Positions 41,496 to 49,865 are shown, numbered from the stretch's first letter. The stretch: DNA of 64,000 bases from Bacillota bacterium (GCA_023426125.1 JAFABI010000070.1:59431-123430), one strand, 5' to 3'. Notes: a model not told the origin generated them from the letters alone. Program-made: numbers and translations.

Positions 41496-44400
41496 TTACC
41501 CGCATTTGCTGAAACCGCAGTCCCTGCAGATGACGCATCCGCCTTCATGTTCTACTTCCTTGCCGCATTCCGGGCACACGACGATTTTGGCTACATTTAC
41601 TTCGTCCAGGTCCGCTTCCGGCAAACCCTTTCCGGGGTTCATGCAGGATTCTTTCATCGTGCAATCCATACATTCGGTATCACATTTTGCCGTGGGCCTT
41701 GGGGCATTCTCCACATTGATGCCCTTTATGTCATATGACTGCTCATCAACGTGATTATGCCCGTTTCCATTGCCATTACCGTTCTGCAGCTTTAAGACCT
41801 TTTCCACCAGCCTGCCGATGGCATCGGGGCACGACAAAACCTTCAAGTCCTTTTGCCGGATGGTGGAAGGGCACCGGATCCCTTTCAACTGCTCGACGAT
41901 GGATTTTGCATCGATGCCGGACCTGAGAGCCACGGAAACAAGACGGCTTGTTGCTTCGGACTGCGACGGACACCCGCCTGCACGGCCCGTATTTGTAAAC
42001 ACTTCACATATCCCATGCTCGTCATAATTAACCGTAATATAGAGATTGCCGCAGCCGATCCTGACTTTCTCCGTAAAGCCGGTCGTGATATCCGGCCTTG
42101 GCCTTGGCGCTATTTTAACGGAATACGACGCTGCCGGATCCGCAGCTTTTTTCTCCCCTTCTTTCCCTTTGACTGCTCCGATGTTCAACACCTGCATATC
42201 TCTGCTGCCGTCCCTGTAAATCGTCACACCCTTGCAGAAGGTTTTGTAGGCATGCTCAAAAACTGCTTTTACGTCCTCCTTCGTAGCTTCGTGGCTGAGG
42301 TTTACGGTTTTTGACACGGCATTGTCGGTGTATTTCTGGAAGGATGCCTGCATTTTGACATGCCAGTCGGGCGATATATCATGGGCAGTGACAAAGACGC
42401 TCTGAACAGTTTTCGGTATCTCCGGGAAATCCTTTATGGTACCTTTTTTGGCTATTCGCTTCATCAGGTCCATGGAATAAAAACCCTCACCGGTAGCCAT
42501 TTGCTTAAACAGGGGATTAACCTCCACCAGTTCGTCATTGTCCATTACGTTGCGTATATAGGAAATGGCAAACAGCGGTTCAATACCGCTGGAGCATCCG
42601 GCAATTATGCTTAATGTGCCCGTGGGAGCTATGGTTGTCGTCGTAGCGTTCCGCACCTTGATGCCCAGATCCTTGTATATGCTCTTGTCGTAATACGGGA
42701 ACACGCCTTTGACTTCAGCCAGCTCGATGGATGCTTTCCTGGATTCGTCCTGAATGAAATGCATTAACTTTTCAGCCAGGTTGATGGCGTTGGAGGAATT
42801 ATAGGGAATCCCCAGCTTGCAGAGCATATCCGCCCAGCCCATTACACCCAGGCCGATCTTCCTTGTGCCTCTGGTCATTTCATCAATTTGCGGCAGGGGG
42901 TACTTGTTTACGTCGATGACATTGTCAAGGAAATGTACGGCCTTTTTAACCACTGCTCCAAGCCTGTCATAGTCAACTTCCGGCTTGCTGCCGACATTCT
43001 TTATCATGATGCTCAAATTGAGGGAGCCAAGATTGCAGGCCTCATAGGGCAGCAAGGGCTGCTCGCCGCAGTTGTGCACATAGATGCCATTGGCATCAAA
43101 AGCGTTAATTCCGGGGACTTGCACATCAAACACCTCGTGCTCTCCCATTTCGATACATTCTGTGACTTCTGCAAAGAACCTTTCTCTATTCAGGCTGCGC
43201 TTATAGTTTTTAAGGCCTTCCTCCAATCTGGATTGTTTTTTCAGGCTGCTGAAGCCTATGACTTCAGCAAAGTGAAATAAATTATCCTGGGAAATAACCA
43301 GTTCGTGGCCTGGCTGTACGGTATACTCCTTGTATCCGCCCCTGCCGTCCGGCATGGATTTTGCTCCCTGCCCTTTTCGGTCCATATAAATCGCAGATGC
43401 AATTCCAAGCCTGTGCAGCATCCTCTGTACAGTTTTCAAGCACTCGATATCCTTCTGCCAGAGCCTTACCGACAATCCTTTTTCCTGGCTTCCTACAACC
43501 GTCCCATCCGTATCGAACATTCCCTTAAGAAAGCCTTTATGGAAATCATCGCTGGTTTTTTCAATGGAAGAATTCACTTTTTTAGCTCCGGGCAGGATAC
43601 CGTATTCACCGGCCAGATCTCTCAATGCGGCAAGGCGCAGCCTGTTTTCCTGCCTGTCTCCGATAATGGCCTGGAATCCGTCGAAATCCGCTCTATGCGG
43701 TAGTGAATATGCAGCCTCCCCGGCTGCCTTCATAAGTGCCTGAGCGTCTTCATCCCTTCCCCAGACACATAGAACGCCGCCTTCCTTTTTCAAGGTGCCA
43801 TCTCCAAGTAAAAGCCCCAAAAGAAAGCCTTCATCATAGCTTCCTTTTCCTTCCCATACCAGCCCTCTATTATTGGAAAGTATTATCCGGTCTCCCGGCT
43901 TTAAATCACCGGCGGCCTTCCATTCTTCATCGATGCTGAATCTGGTGACCCTTGACGCGGTTCTGACCAAATGATCCTTTGTAAGTGTCAACTCATACCC
44001 GCGGTTTGTGCATAATTTGATTACGTTTTTTATTCCAGTTCTGAAAAAGCCTTTTTTGTCTGACCTGTTGAATATGCCATTCAGGGCCAGGTTCCCTTCC
44101 GTCCCCAGTATGTCCCTCACCTGTGCCGGACCTTTGTCGGTAACAACCCAGGAGTCTCCTGTTATGCACGGGTTGGTGCTTTCGATCTGCCCCAGCTCCG
44201 GTGTGATATTGTCCTTATTCAGCCTGTCGATGAAAATGATTCCGGGTTCACCGTTGTTCCAGGCATTATCCACGATCATGTCAAATATCTCTTTGGCGTT
44301 TTCCTGTTTTACCACCTGACGTGTTTTGGGATCGATCAGGTCATAGGTTCCGTTTTCGGAAGCAGCTTTCATGAATGCTTCGGTGATTGCGACGCTTATA

Positions 44401-44978
44401 TTGAAATTGGTTATGTCCTTGTTATCCTGCTTGCAGGTAATAAATTCCCGTATATCGGGATGGTCGACCCTGAGAATCCCCATGTTGGCGCCCCTCCGGG
44501 TACCTCCCTGCTTGACCGCTTCGGTAGCGGCATTAAAAACCTTCATGAAGCTGATGGGGCCGCTGGCAACGCCGCCGGTAGAATTTACGGCAGCTCCCTT
44601 GGGCCTGAGCCTGGAGAAGCTGAAACCGGTCCCTCCTCCGCTCTTGTGGATAAGAGCGGCATTTTTGATGGATTCAAAAATATCCTCCATGGTATCTTCA
44701 ATGGGCAGCACAAAACAGGCGCTCAGTTGTCCGAGAGGCCTCCCTGCATTCATCAAGGTAGGTGAATTCGGGAGGAATTCCAGGTTTGCCATTAAGCCGA
44801 AAAATTCTTTCTCGATTGCCTTGAGTTCGGAATTGGTTACGCGTTGCGCATCAGCCGCCGCAACGGCCTTTGCTACCCTTTTGAACATCCCCTGGGGATC
44901 TTCAAGCAGTTTACCAGTTTCATCCTTGGCAAGATATCTTTTCTCCAGAACTTTGACTGCATTTTCCGACAAGTTCAT
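41496..44978 (-). CDS. nrdJ: Class II (B12-dependent) ribonucleotide reductase with intein
   Basis: 1,160 residues encoded; removal of the 366-residue intein (271-636) leaves a 794-residue reductase. The reductase part shows LEFLPNSPTLMNAG, LSACFVLPIEDTMEDI, GGGTGFSFSRLRPKGA, QGGTRRGANMGIL, then after the intein CGEQPLLPYEACNLGSLNLS, RKIGLGVMGWADML and ATTTTIAPTGTLSIIAGCSS. The C-terminal end has zinc-ribbon cysteines (CPECGKEVEHEGGCVICRDC). It makes dNDPs with adenosylcobalamin and needs neither oxygen nor a glycyl radical. AAGGAGGCC precedes the ATG. The promoter has NrdR boxes like those of nrdD, so both reductases are co-regulated. Confidence 0.96.
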   Translation of the reverse strand: MNLSENAVKVLEKRYLAKDETGKLLEDPQGMFKRVAKAVAAADAQRVTNSELKAIEKEFFGLMANLEFLPNSPTLMNAGRPLGQLSACFVLPIEDTMEDIFESIKNAALIHKSGGGTGFSFSRLRPKGAAVNSTGGVASGPISFMKVFNAATEAVKQGGTRRGANMGILRVDHPDIREFITCKQDNKDITNFNISVAITEAFMKAASENGTYDLIDPKTRQVVKQENAKEIFDMIVDNAWNNGEPGIIFIDRLNKDNITPELGQIESTNPCITGDSWVVTDKGPAQVRDILGTEGNLALNGIFNRSDKKGFFRTGIKNVIKLCTNRGYELTLTKDHLVRTASRVTRFSIDEEWKAAGDLKPGDRIILSNNRGLVWEGKGSYDEGFLLGLLLGDGTLKKEGGVLCVWGRDEDAQALMKAAGEAAYSLPHRADFDGFQAIIGDRQENRLRLAALRDLAGEYGILPGAKKVNSSIEKTSDDFHKGFLKGMFDTDGTVVGSQEKGLSVRLWQKDIECLKTVQRMLHRLGIASAIYMDRKGQGAKSMPDGRGGYKEYTVQPGHELVISQDNLFHFAEVIGFSSLKKQSRLEEGLKNYKRSLNRERFFAEVTECIEMGEHEVFDVQVPGINAFDANGIYVHNCGEQPLLPYEACNLGSLNLSIMIKNVGSKPEVDYDRLGAVVKKAVHFLDNVIDVNKYPLPQIDEMTRGTRKIGLGVMGWADMLCKLGIPYNSSNAINLAEKLMHFIQDESRKASIELAEVKGVFPYYDKSIYKDLGIKVRNATTTTIAPTGTLSIIAGCSSGIEPLFAISYIRNVMDNDELVEVNPLFKQMATGEGFYSMDLMKRIAKKGTIKDFPEIPKTVQSVFVTAHDISPDWHVKMQASFQKYTDNAVSKTVNLSHEATKEDVKAVFEHAYKTFCKGVTIYRDGSRDMQVLNIGAVKGKEGEKKAADPAASYSVKIAPRPRPDITTGFTEKVRIGCGNLYITVNYDEHGICEVFTNTGRAGGCPSQSEATSRLVSVALRSGIDAKSIVEQLKGIRCPSTIRQKDLKVLSCPDAIGRLVEKVLKLQNGNGNGNGHNHVDEQSYDIKGINVENAPRPTAKCDTECMDCTMKESCMNPGKGLPEADLDEVNVAKIVVCPECGKEVEHEGGCVICRDCGFSKCG
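43071..44168 (-). other. Intein in nrdJ with LAGLIDADG endonuclease domain
   Basis: Residues 271-636 of the precursor. Block A begins with the nucleophile in CITGDSWVVTDKG; block B is TLTKDHLVRT (T-x-x-H); two LAGLIDADG helices are FLLGLLLGDGTL (384-396) and FLKGMFDTDGTV (483-494), each with its catalytic Asp; block F is VFDVQVPGINAFDANGIYVH and block G ends in HN before the +1 cysteine of CGEQPLLP. All splicing residues are present, so the intein should be active. The insertion point, between NP and CGEQPL of the active site loop, is the known site of ribonucleotide reductase (RIR1) inteins. Confidence 0.95.
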
Positions 44979-44998
44979 AGACTGGCCTCCTTTTCAAA

Positions 44999-45053
44999 CG
45001 GGGACATTCCCTCCTGATATCCCGTGACCCGTTACTCAGAGGGTGTGTCTCCG
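44999..45053. repeat. Short diverged copy of the 86-bp repeat
   Basis: GGGGACATTCCCT at one end and GGGTGTGTCTCCG at the other, with CCGTGACCCGTTAC inside, match the reverse complement of the 86-bp unit at 22695. It lies in the leader of nrdJ. Confidence 0.6.
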
Positions 45054-45065
45054 CACCTTTGTATC

Positions 45066-45108
45066 ACTATATTTGGTATAGAAGTTTTTTCCTGGCACAG
45101 TATATTGT
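45066..45108. promoter_or_regulatory. Two NrdR boxes controlling nrdJ
   Basis: ACTATATTTGGT at 45066-45077 and ACAGTATATTGT at 45097-45108. Each differs by one or two bases from a perfect NrdR palindrome. Their centres are 31 bases apart, the same as in front of nrdD. Here one box covers the -10 and the other lies downstream of the start point. Confidence 0.7.
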
Positions 45109-45131
45109 ATCACTTCTGCCAGACAAGTCAA
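45104..45131 (-). promoter_or_regulatory. Promoter of nrdJ
   Basis: Minus strand TTGACT, 16 bases, TACAAT. The leader would be about 120 bases and contains the short diverged repeat at 44999-45053. No B12 riboswitch elements are visible in it. Confidence 0.6.
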
Positions 45132-45224
45132 TATGGAACGGACTAAAAATAAATAGTAATTAAGTCCTATTGAAAAGGTTGTATACTTATGAACGGAATT
45201 ATGCATTCTGTTTGCATGTTCCGG

Positions 45225-45298
45225 AAAGGCAGCCATTGGCCGTCCGGCAGCTGTTGGACGCAAATGGCATTCTGCGGACGCGCAATGCACGCCCCTAC
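45225..45298. repeat. MITE/REP-like element of the GTAGGGGCG family
   Basis: Degenerate left end (AAAGGCAGCCATTGGCC, then GTCCG) and a well-kept right end, the inverse of GTAGGGGCGTGCATTGCGC. The gap 45132-45522 holds only this element and the next one. Confidence 0.75.
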
Positions 45299-45351
45299 TC
45301 TTTTCACACTCAGGCATGCCGCATGGGTGTTGATATGAAAAACGGATTCCT

Positions 45352-45464
45352 GCAGGGCGGCTATTGGCCGTACGGCATCCACTGTAGGGACAGCCATTGG
45401 CCGTCTGGTAGCTGTTGGATATAGATAGTACTTGCGGACGCGCAAACGCAAAGCGCGCCCCTAC
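45352..45464. repeat. One half and one full copy of the GTAGGGGCG repeat
   Basis: A half copy (GCAGGGCGGCTATTGGCC, then GTACGG) at 45352-45376 is followed directly by a full copy at 45384-45464 whose right end carries an extra CGCAAA insertion. Adjacent copies suggest insertion of one element next to another. Confidence 0.7.
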
Positions 45465-45522
45465 AATTTTCATAGTCAGGCGCGCCGCGTGCGGAGGATA
45501 TTGGTATTGTCAATTGTTTCAA

Positions 45523-46776
45523 TCATTCCTTTTGTAGGCCCGCTTCACTGTAGGTATTCGAGGCGTCCCACAAAATCCATTCATCATAGCCCGCATCATA
45601 AGTGGCTTTTATCTGTTGCTTCACTTGCTCCGCTCCATAGCTCTGATAATTGCCTTTACCGATCCATGACGCTGTAAAATCCTGCAAATAAGGCCTCACA
45701 TTCGCCTTGTAACCACTTATTTCCGCTATCCTGTTTTTGGCCTTCAAGAGGGTGTTGTATACAACCCCGTAAGGATCCAGGTCAGGTTTGGAAAACTTAA
45801 CCTTGTTTACAATTTGTCCCAGCGCATAGTGGGATGGATAGGCCATTGGAGAGATATAGTCGATATTCTTTCCAATGGTGTCCAGGTTTTGTCCTATCCC
45901 CTCGGTGTCTGCCGGGCTCTCGCAGACAATACCGAAAACGTCGGCTGAGAGGACAACTCCCGGAAGCTCTTTACGGGCATAGTCAAGGAATTCGTCAATT
46001 GCTTCATGTTTGGACTGGGTATATGCGCTGAAATCCATATATTTCTTGGGTCCGTCATTGGCAAACCGGATATAGTCGAATTGGATTTCATCAAAGCCTT
46101 TTTCCACCGCTTCCTTTGCTATATTGACCAGATAGGGCCATGAACCCTTTTCATAGGGGTTCAGCCAGGTGATGGTATTGCCGTCGGTATTCTTGGTTTT
46201 ATACAGGCCGCCCCGTTGATCCTTTATTGCCAGCTCCGGTTTCTTTGAGGACAGCACCGGGTCCTTGAAGCACACAATCCTTCCGATAATATGGACATTA
46301 TTGTCATGAAATTCCTTCAGCACTTTATCTACGTCGTACTTCTTCTTCCAGCCTTCGATTTCTCTAACTTCAGGCAGTTGGGATTCATAGCCCACATACC
46401 CGTCGTCATCCTTTATATCGATGACATAGGAATTGATTTCAGTGGTATTTGCAAGATTTACATAATGCTCCACCTTTTTCATGCTGCCTGCAGTCCAGCC
46501 GGTCAAATACAGCGCTTTGACCTTGATGTCTTTAACCGGAGGCTTTACCGGTTCCGTCGGAGCAGACGTCTGCTGTGGGCCGGGTTCGGAAGTTTCCGCT
46601 TTTGTATCACCCATGCTGGCCTGGTCAACGGTTTCCTGCCGAAGGGTAGCACCTTGATTGGCAGAAGAATCTCCAGGCGCCAGCTTGGCGCTTTCCCGGC
46701 ACCCTGTTAAAGAAATGGGTATTACAAGCGTTAAAGCAAGTAAAATTGTGGCAAAACTGCGAACTATTTTTTTCAT
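45523..46776 (-). CDS. Putative glycoside hydrolase-like lipoprotein (PF13200/DUF4015 type)
   Basis: 417 residues. A lipoprotein signal ends in VIPISLTGC (cysteine 26), then a Ser/Thr/Pro-rich spacer of about 65 residues. The catalytic-like barrel starts at VKALYLTGWTAGS and contains NSYVIDIKDDDGYVGY, NVHIIGRIVCFKDPVL, FDEIQFDYIRFANDG, LSADVFGIVCESP and YISPMAYPSHYALGQ, the conserved acidic patch of this TIM-barrel family. It should act on cell-wall or exopolysaccharide glycans outside the membrane; the reaction is not established. A paralogue follows upstream at 47079. Confidence 0.87.
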   Translation of the reverse strand: MKKIVRSFATILLALTLVIPISLTGCRESAKLAPGDSSANQGATLRQETVDQASMGDTKAETSEPGPQQTSAPTEPVKPPVKDIKVKALYLTGWTAGSMKKVEHYVNLANTTEINSYVIDIKDDDGYVGYESQLPEVREIEGWKKKYDVDKVLKEFHDNNVHIIGRIVCFKDPVLSSKKPELAIKDQRGGLYKTKNTDGNTITWLNPYEKGSWPYLVNIAKEAVEKGFDEIQFDYIRFANDGPKKYMDFSAYTQSKHEAIDEFLDYARKELPGVVLSADVFGIVCESPADTEGIGQNLDTIGKNIDYISPMAYPSHYALGQIVNKVKFSKPDLDPYGVVYNTLLKAKNRIAEISGYKANVRPYLQDFTASWIGKGNYQSYGAEQVKQQIKATYDAGYDEWILWDASNTYSEAGLQKE

Positions 46777-46974
46777 ATTGTCCCCCTGGCAGCTTATTCT
46801 TTCGTATTTTTTTAATTTTTACCTCTTAAGCTTCGGTACTTATTTTATGTATACTTATCATTTTTATGATAGGTATTTATTAGACCAGATTCACAGAAAA
46901 TCCGTTCCTGAAAAAATGTCGAAAAAAGTTAAAATAAAGTTACAAAAGATATGGGATTGAATCTATCTTTTTAA

Positions 46975-47025
46975 CGCCTGCCTTTGCAGATATCATTGAA
47001 ACACTTTCATTTGCAAAGGCAGGCG
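46975..47025. repeat. Inverted repeat between the two PF13200 genes
   Basis: CGCCTGCCTTTGCA and its perfect reverse complement (14 bases) are 23 bases apart, in the 302-base gap 46777-47078. Neither strand has a U-run after the stem, so it is either a transcript-stabilising hairpin or a weak terminator for the gene at 47079. Confidence 0.6.
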
Positions 47026-47078
47026 CTGAGCACTGGTGAAAATATAACTTCCGCTAAAATTTTCCGCACCTTGCAGTA

Positions 47079-48383
47079 CTATTCCTTTTCAAATATTTCT
47101 TCCGAATAAACGTTTTTGGGATTCCAGAGTATCCATTCCTCATATCCCGCATCATACACGGCCTTTATCTGCTGACGCACCTGCTCGGGGCCATATTCCA
47201 TAAAATTACCTTCTTTCAGCCATGTAGCCGTAAAGCTTTGAAGATAGGGTCTTACGGTTGCTCTGTAATCAGACACCCCCGATAACCTGTCCTTTGTTTT
47301 AAGCATCGTTTGATATACTACATCGTACGGTTCAAGGTCAGGCTTTGCAAACGCTACTCCGTTTATTTCCTGGCCTTTTGCATAGTGGGAAGGATACACC
47401 ATGGGGCTTATTGCATCAATGTCCAGGCCGACTCTTTCCAGATCCTGGCCAATGTTTTCCCCGTCGCTTTTGCTTTCCGCGATTATGCCGAAAACGTCGG
47501 CTGAAACCGAAACCCCCAGGTCATGCAGTTCCTGTGAGGCAAGCTTGAGAAAGCTGCATATTGCATCCGCCTTTGCGGGAAGATTTTCCCCATAGCTGAC
47601 TTCAGATGCTTTGGCAGTAGGAAACCTTACATAATCGAATTGGATCTCATCAAAGCCAAGGCTGACGGCTTCTTTTGCAATATCGATGTTGTATTTCCAC
47701 ACTTCTTCCTTATAGGGATTTGTCCATGCGCCTTTATTGTTCTTTTTATCTTCCTTCCATAGGGATCCGTCGGTACGTTTGACAGCAAGGCCGGGGTTTT
47801 TCAAGGCAAAGGCCTCATCCCTGAAACAAACCAGCCTTGCGATAACATGGATGTTATTGTCGTGAAGCTTTTTAATCACTTTCTCAGGGTTGAAATATTT
47901 GACGAATAATCCGTTCTCAGCTACTGCAGGTACTGTCGACGGGTAATTTACAACGCCGTTGTCCTTTATGTCAATAACAACCGCATTTAATTCGGTCCGG
48001 TTGATGATATCGATGTATTTATCCAGGACTTTTGTCGAGCCTGCCGACACACCGGTGAGGTAAATCGCCTTCACCTTCACTTTTTCCGATTCCACCGGCT
48101 TGTTTTTCTCTGTCTGCACGGCTGTTCCACTTTGCTCCTCATTGGTTTCTTCCTCATTCGTTGTGCTCTGTTCCTGATTTTGATCCGTATTGCCCGCACC
48201 CTGTCCGGAGCTTTCCTGCTGCGAAGCAGGTTCTGTCTCCTTATTCATAGCCGGTGCATCGGTTTTGCCAGTCCCGAAAACACTGCCGAAGCTATTTCCT
48301 GAAAGATGGATTGCGGCAAATATTGAAGCTACAACAACAGCAAAAATGGCTATTGTGACGATCAATTTCCTGCTTCTTATCAT
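47079..48383 (-). CDS. Putative glycoside hydrolase-like membrane protein (PF13200/DUF4015 type)
   Basis: 434 residues, a paralogue of the gene at 45523. Instead of a lipobox it has an N-terminal membrane anchor (LIVTIAIFAVVVASIFAAI) and an acidic Gln/Glu/Asn-rich spacer. The barrel shows VKAIYLTGVSAGS, NAVVIDIKDNGVVNYPS, NIHVIARLVCFRDEAF, FDEIQFDYVRFPTAK, VSADVFGIIAESK and AISPMVYPSHYAKGQ. GAGGT lies five bases before the ATG at 48383. The two genes probably arose by tandem duplication and then took different anchors. Confidence 0.87.
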   Translation of the reverse strand: MIRSRKLIVTIAIFAVVVASIFAAIHLSGNSFGSVFGTGKTDAPAMNKETEPASQQESSGQGAGNTDQNQEQSTTNEEETNEEQSGTAVQTEKNKPVESEKVKVKAIYLTGVSAGSTKVLDKYIDIINRTELNAVVIDIKDNGVVNYPSTVPAVAENGLFVKYFNPEKVIKKLHDNNIHVIARLVCFRDEAFALKNPGLAVKRTDGSLWKEDKKNNKGAWTNPYKEEVWKYNIDIAKEAVSLGFDEIQFDYVRFPTAKASEVSYGENLPAKADAICSFLKLASQELHDLGVSVSADVFGIIAESKSDGENIGQDLERVGLDIDAISPMVYPSHYAKGQEINGVAFAKPDLEPYDVVYQTMLKTKDRLSGVSDYRATVRPYLQSFTATWLKEGNFMEYGPEQVRQQIKAVYDAGYEEWILWNPKNVYSEEIFEKE

Positions 48384-48581
48384 AATCAACCTCTGTAAAA
48401 TTTTATTTACCTACAAAATATATATAAAAAATAACAAAAATTATGCCATTAACAATTTATCAAATTTTATCAATAAAAACAACAATTTGCTGAAATAAAA
48501 CGCTAATTTTGCAGTGTACTGAAATAAACATCCCTGACGGTGATGAGGATTCCATACTGCAAAAAGTTTGAATAATATAAC

Positions 48582-48610
48582 TTGCAACGTATTTGTATTC
48601 ATGATATTTT
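48582..48610 (+). promoter_or_regulatory. Candidate promoter of the NEAT-type regulator
   Basis: TTGCAA, 17 bases, TATTTT, 42 bases before the start codon at 48653. A CTAAC half-site follows it at 48614, but no complete palindrome like those at 49485 and 49901. Confidence 0.4.
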
Positions 48611-48652
48611 ATAGCTAACCATAAGAAGGCAGGGAAAGGAGTTGATAAAACA

Positions 48653-49462
48653 ATGGTTACTCCCGGGCAGGCACGGTATCTGCTGGCCATTCGACAAATG
48701 CACGGACGGTCCGGTAATATGAGCAGGCTAGCGGAAATATTGGATGTAAGCAAGCCCAGCGTGACAAGCATGATAGCATCTCTGGAAGAGCGGGAATGGG
48801 TAAGCAAAGGCCCTCCGCTGGTGCTTACCGCTCAGGGAAAAACCCTGGCAGAAGAAATCATAAGCAAACAGTCTCTCTTAACCGGATATTTTTCCAAAGA
48901 GCTGGGACTTTCCGAAGAAGACATCGCCAACGACATCCTTGTACTGATGCTGACAGTTTCCGAAAAATTCATCGGCAGACTGACCGGCAAAATAGAAAAA
49001 GAAGAGGCGCAAGCCGAGCTCCGAAAGTTTTCGGAGAATGTCCACATGACAAATTTTCAGGGAATCCTATCCGATGGGATCTATGAAATACCGTTCCGTT
49101 TACTGAAGAAAAACGGCAGACAGCTTTCCATGGGAGACAAAGGCTTCGTGCATCCCGCCAGACTGATCATCACCGATGGGCATGGCATTATCCGGCTGCA
49201 TACCCTTCCGGTGATGCACAGGACAGTGCGGGGCAATGTTTTGAAAGGAAGGCTGGCCCGGCTCTTTTACTGGAACGGCGAGGATTTTGCCGAGTCCCTG
49301 GAGCAGGATGGCGTCTACTCCTTCCCGGTGATGGAAATGCATTGGAGTCATGACAGGGAAAAGAATGCGGATTTCGGATTGGTACAGGTCAAAGTCCATG
49401 CCAGCGTGGGTATTTTCAACATGCCTGACAGTGTTGCGGATCTGGCCATTTACTTTGAGTAA
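48653..49462 (+). CDS. DtxR-like regulator with C-terminal NEAT-like (heme-binding type) domain
   Basis: 269 residues without signal peptide or membrane span, so cytoplasmic. Residues 1-60: winged helix (MSRLAEILDVSKPSVTSMIA, then SLEEREWV). Residues 61-120: a DtxR-type dimerisation helix pair (SLLTGYFSKELGLSEED). Aligned without gaps to DtxR 77-116 as I recall it, the ligands H79, E83, H98, C102, E105 and H106 are replaced by Q73, T77, A92, L96, M99 and L100. Residues 141-268: DGIYEIPFRL, SMGD, ARLIITDGHGIIRL and VQVKVHASVG follow the order of a NEAT domain; 20 of 47 residues equal the second NEAT of the surface protein at 53867. M160 and M257 occupy the positions where those NEATs also have Met. 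AAGGAG precedes the ATG. It lies 478 bases before the heme island. Inference: a heme-responsive repressor. Confidence 0.8.
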   Translation: MVTPGQARYLLAIRQMHGRSGNMSRLAEILDVSKPSVTSMIASLEEREWVSKGPPLVLTAQGKTLAEEIISKQSLLTGYFSKELGLSEEDIANDILVLMLTVSEKFIGRLTGKIEKEEAQAELRKFSENVHMTNFQGILSDGIYEIPFRLLKKNGRQLSMGDKGFVHPARLIITDGHGIIRLHTLPVMHRTVRGNVLKGRLARLFYWNGEDFAESLEQDGVYSFPVMEMHWSHDREKNADFGLVQVKVHASVGIFNMPDSVADLAIYFE

Positions 49463-49484
49463 AAATTTTTTTTTGCACACAAAG

Positions 49485-49500
49485 GTTAGAGTATTCTAAC
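49485..49500. promoter_or_regulatory. Palindromic operator 1 (GTTAG-N6-CTAAC)
   Basis: GTTAGAGTATTCTAAC, 23 bases after the regulator's stop. It matches operator 2 in 14 of 16 positions. GTTAG/CTAAC half-sites resemble those of DtxR/IdeR boxes, with a wider spacer. TTGCAC 18 bases before TAACTC makes a weak promoter that the operator would cover. Confidence 0.65.
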
Positions 49501-49638
49501 TCGTTCACATTCCTACTTATCGCATTCTATTCGATAGAACGTGTGGAACAATTAGACAGCCCTAACCAAAAACTCCGGAATCAGGCGATCGTCCCCCTAT
49601 TGACAGCGAAAAACAGGCGTGTTATTCTTCCGTTAAGC

Positions 49639-49821
49639 ACAGCTCCACGTATATTCGTTACCAGATAAGTTTAACAAAAATGGAGCATGGCAATCGTGTA
49701 GGGGCGCGCATTGCGCGTCCGCAAATGCTATCTGCGTCAAACCCCCACCGGACGGCCAATGGCCGCCCCTACATTGAATTCCTTTTTGCTTCCTATCTGG
49801 TAACTACTTATGTGGAACTGT
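49639..49821. repeat. Composite inverted-repeat element (183 bp) containing a GTAGGGGCG copy
   Basis: Outer arms of about 28 bases (ACAGCTCCACGTA.../...TATGTGGAACTGT, both with GTTACCAGATA) are about 80 percent identical when inverted. Inside, at 49698-49772, is a GTAGGGGCG-type copy with both ends well kept. It carries no gene. It looks like a MITE with a second element inside or a larger form of the family. Confidence 0.65.
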
Positions 49822-49865
49822 ACTAAAGTAATAAATGACATCGTTGATCTGCTAGACAAAAAATT

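Noticed and set aside
44979..45103. Cobalamin riboswitch before the B12-dependent reductase
   Set aside because: The leader is only about 120 bases and lacks the B12 box; a short repeat copy occupies half of it.
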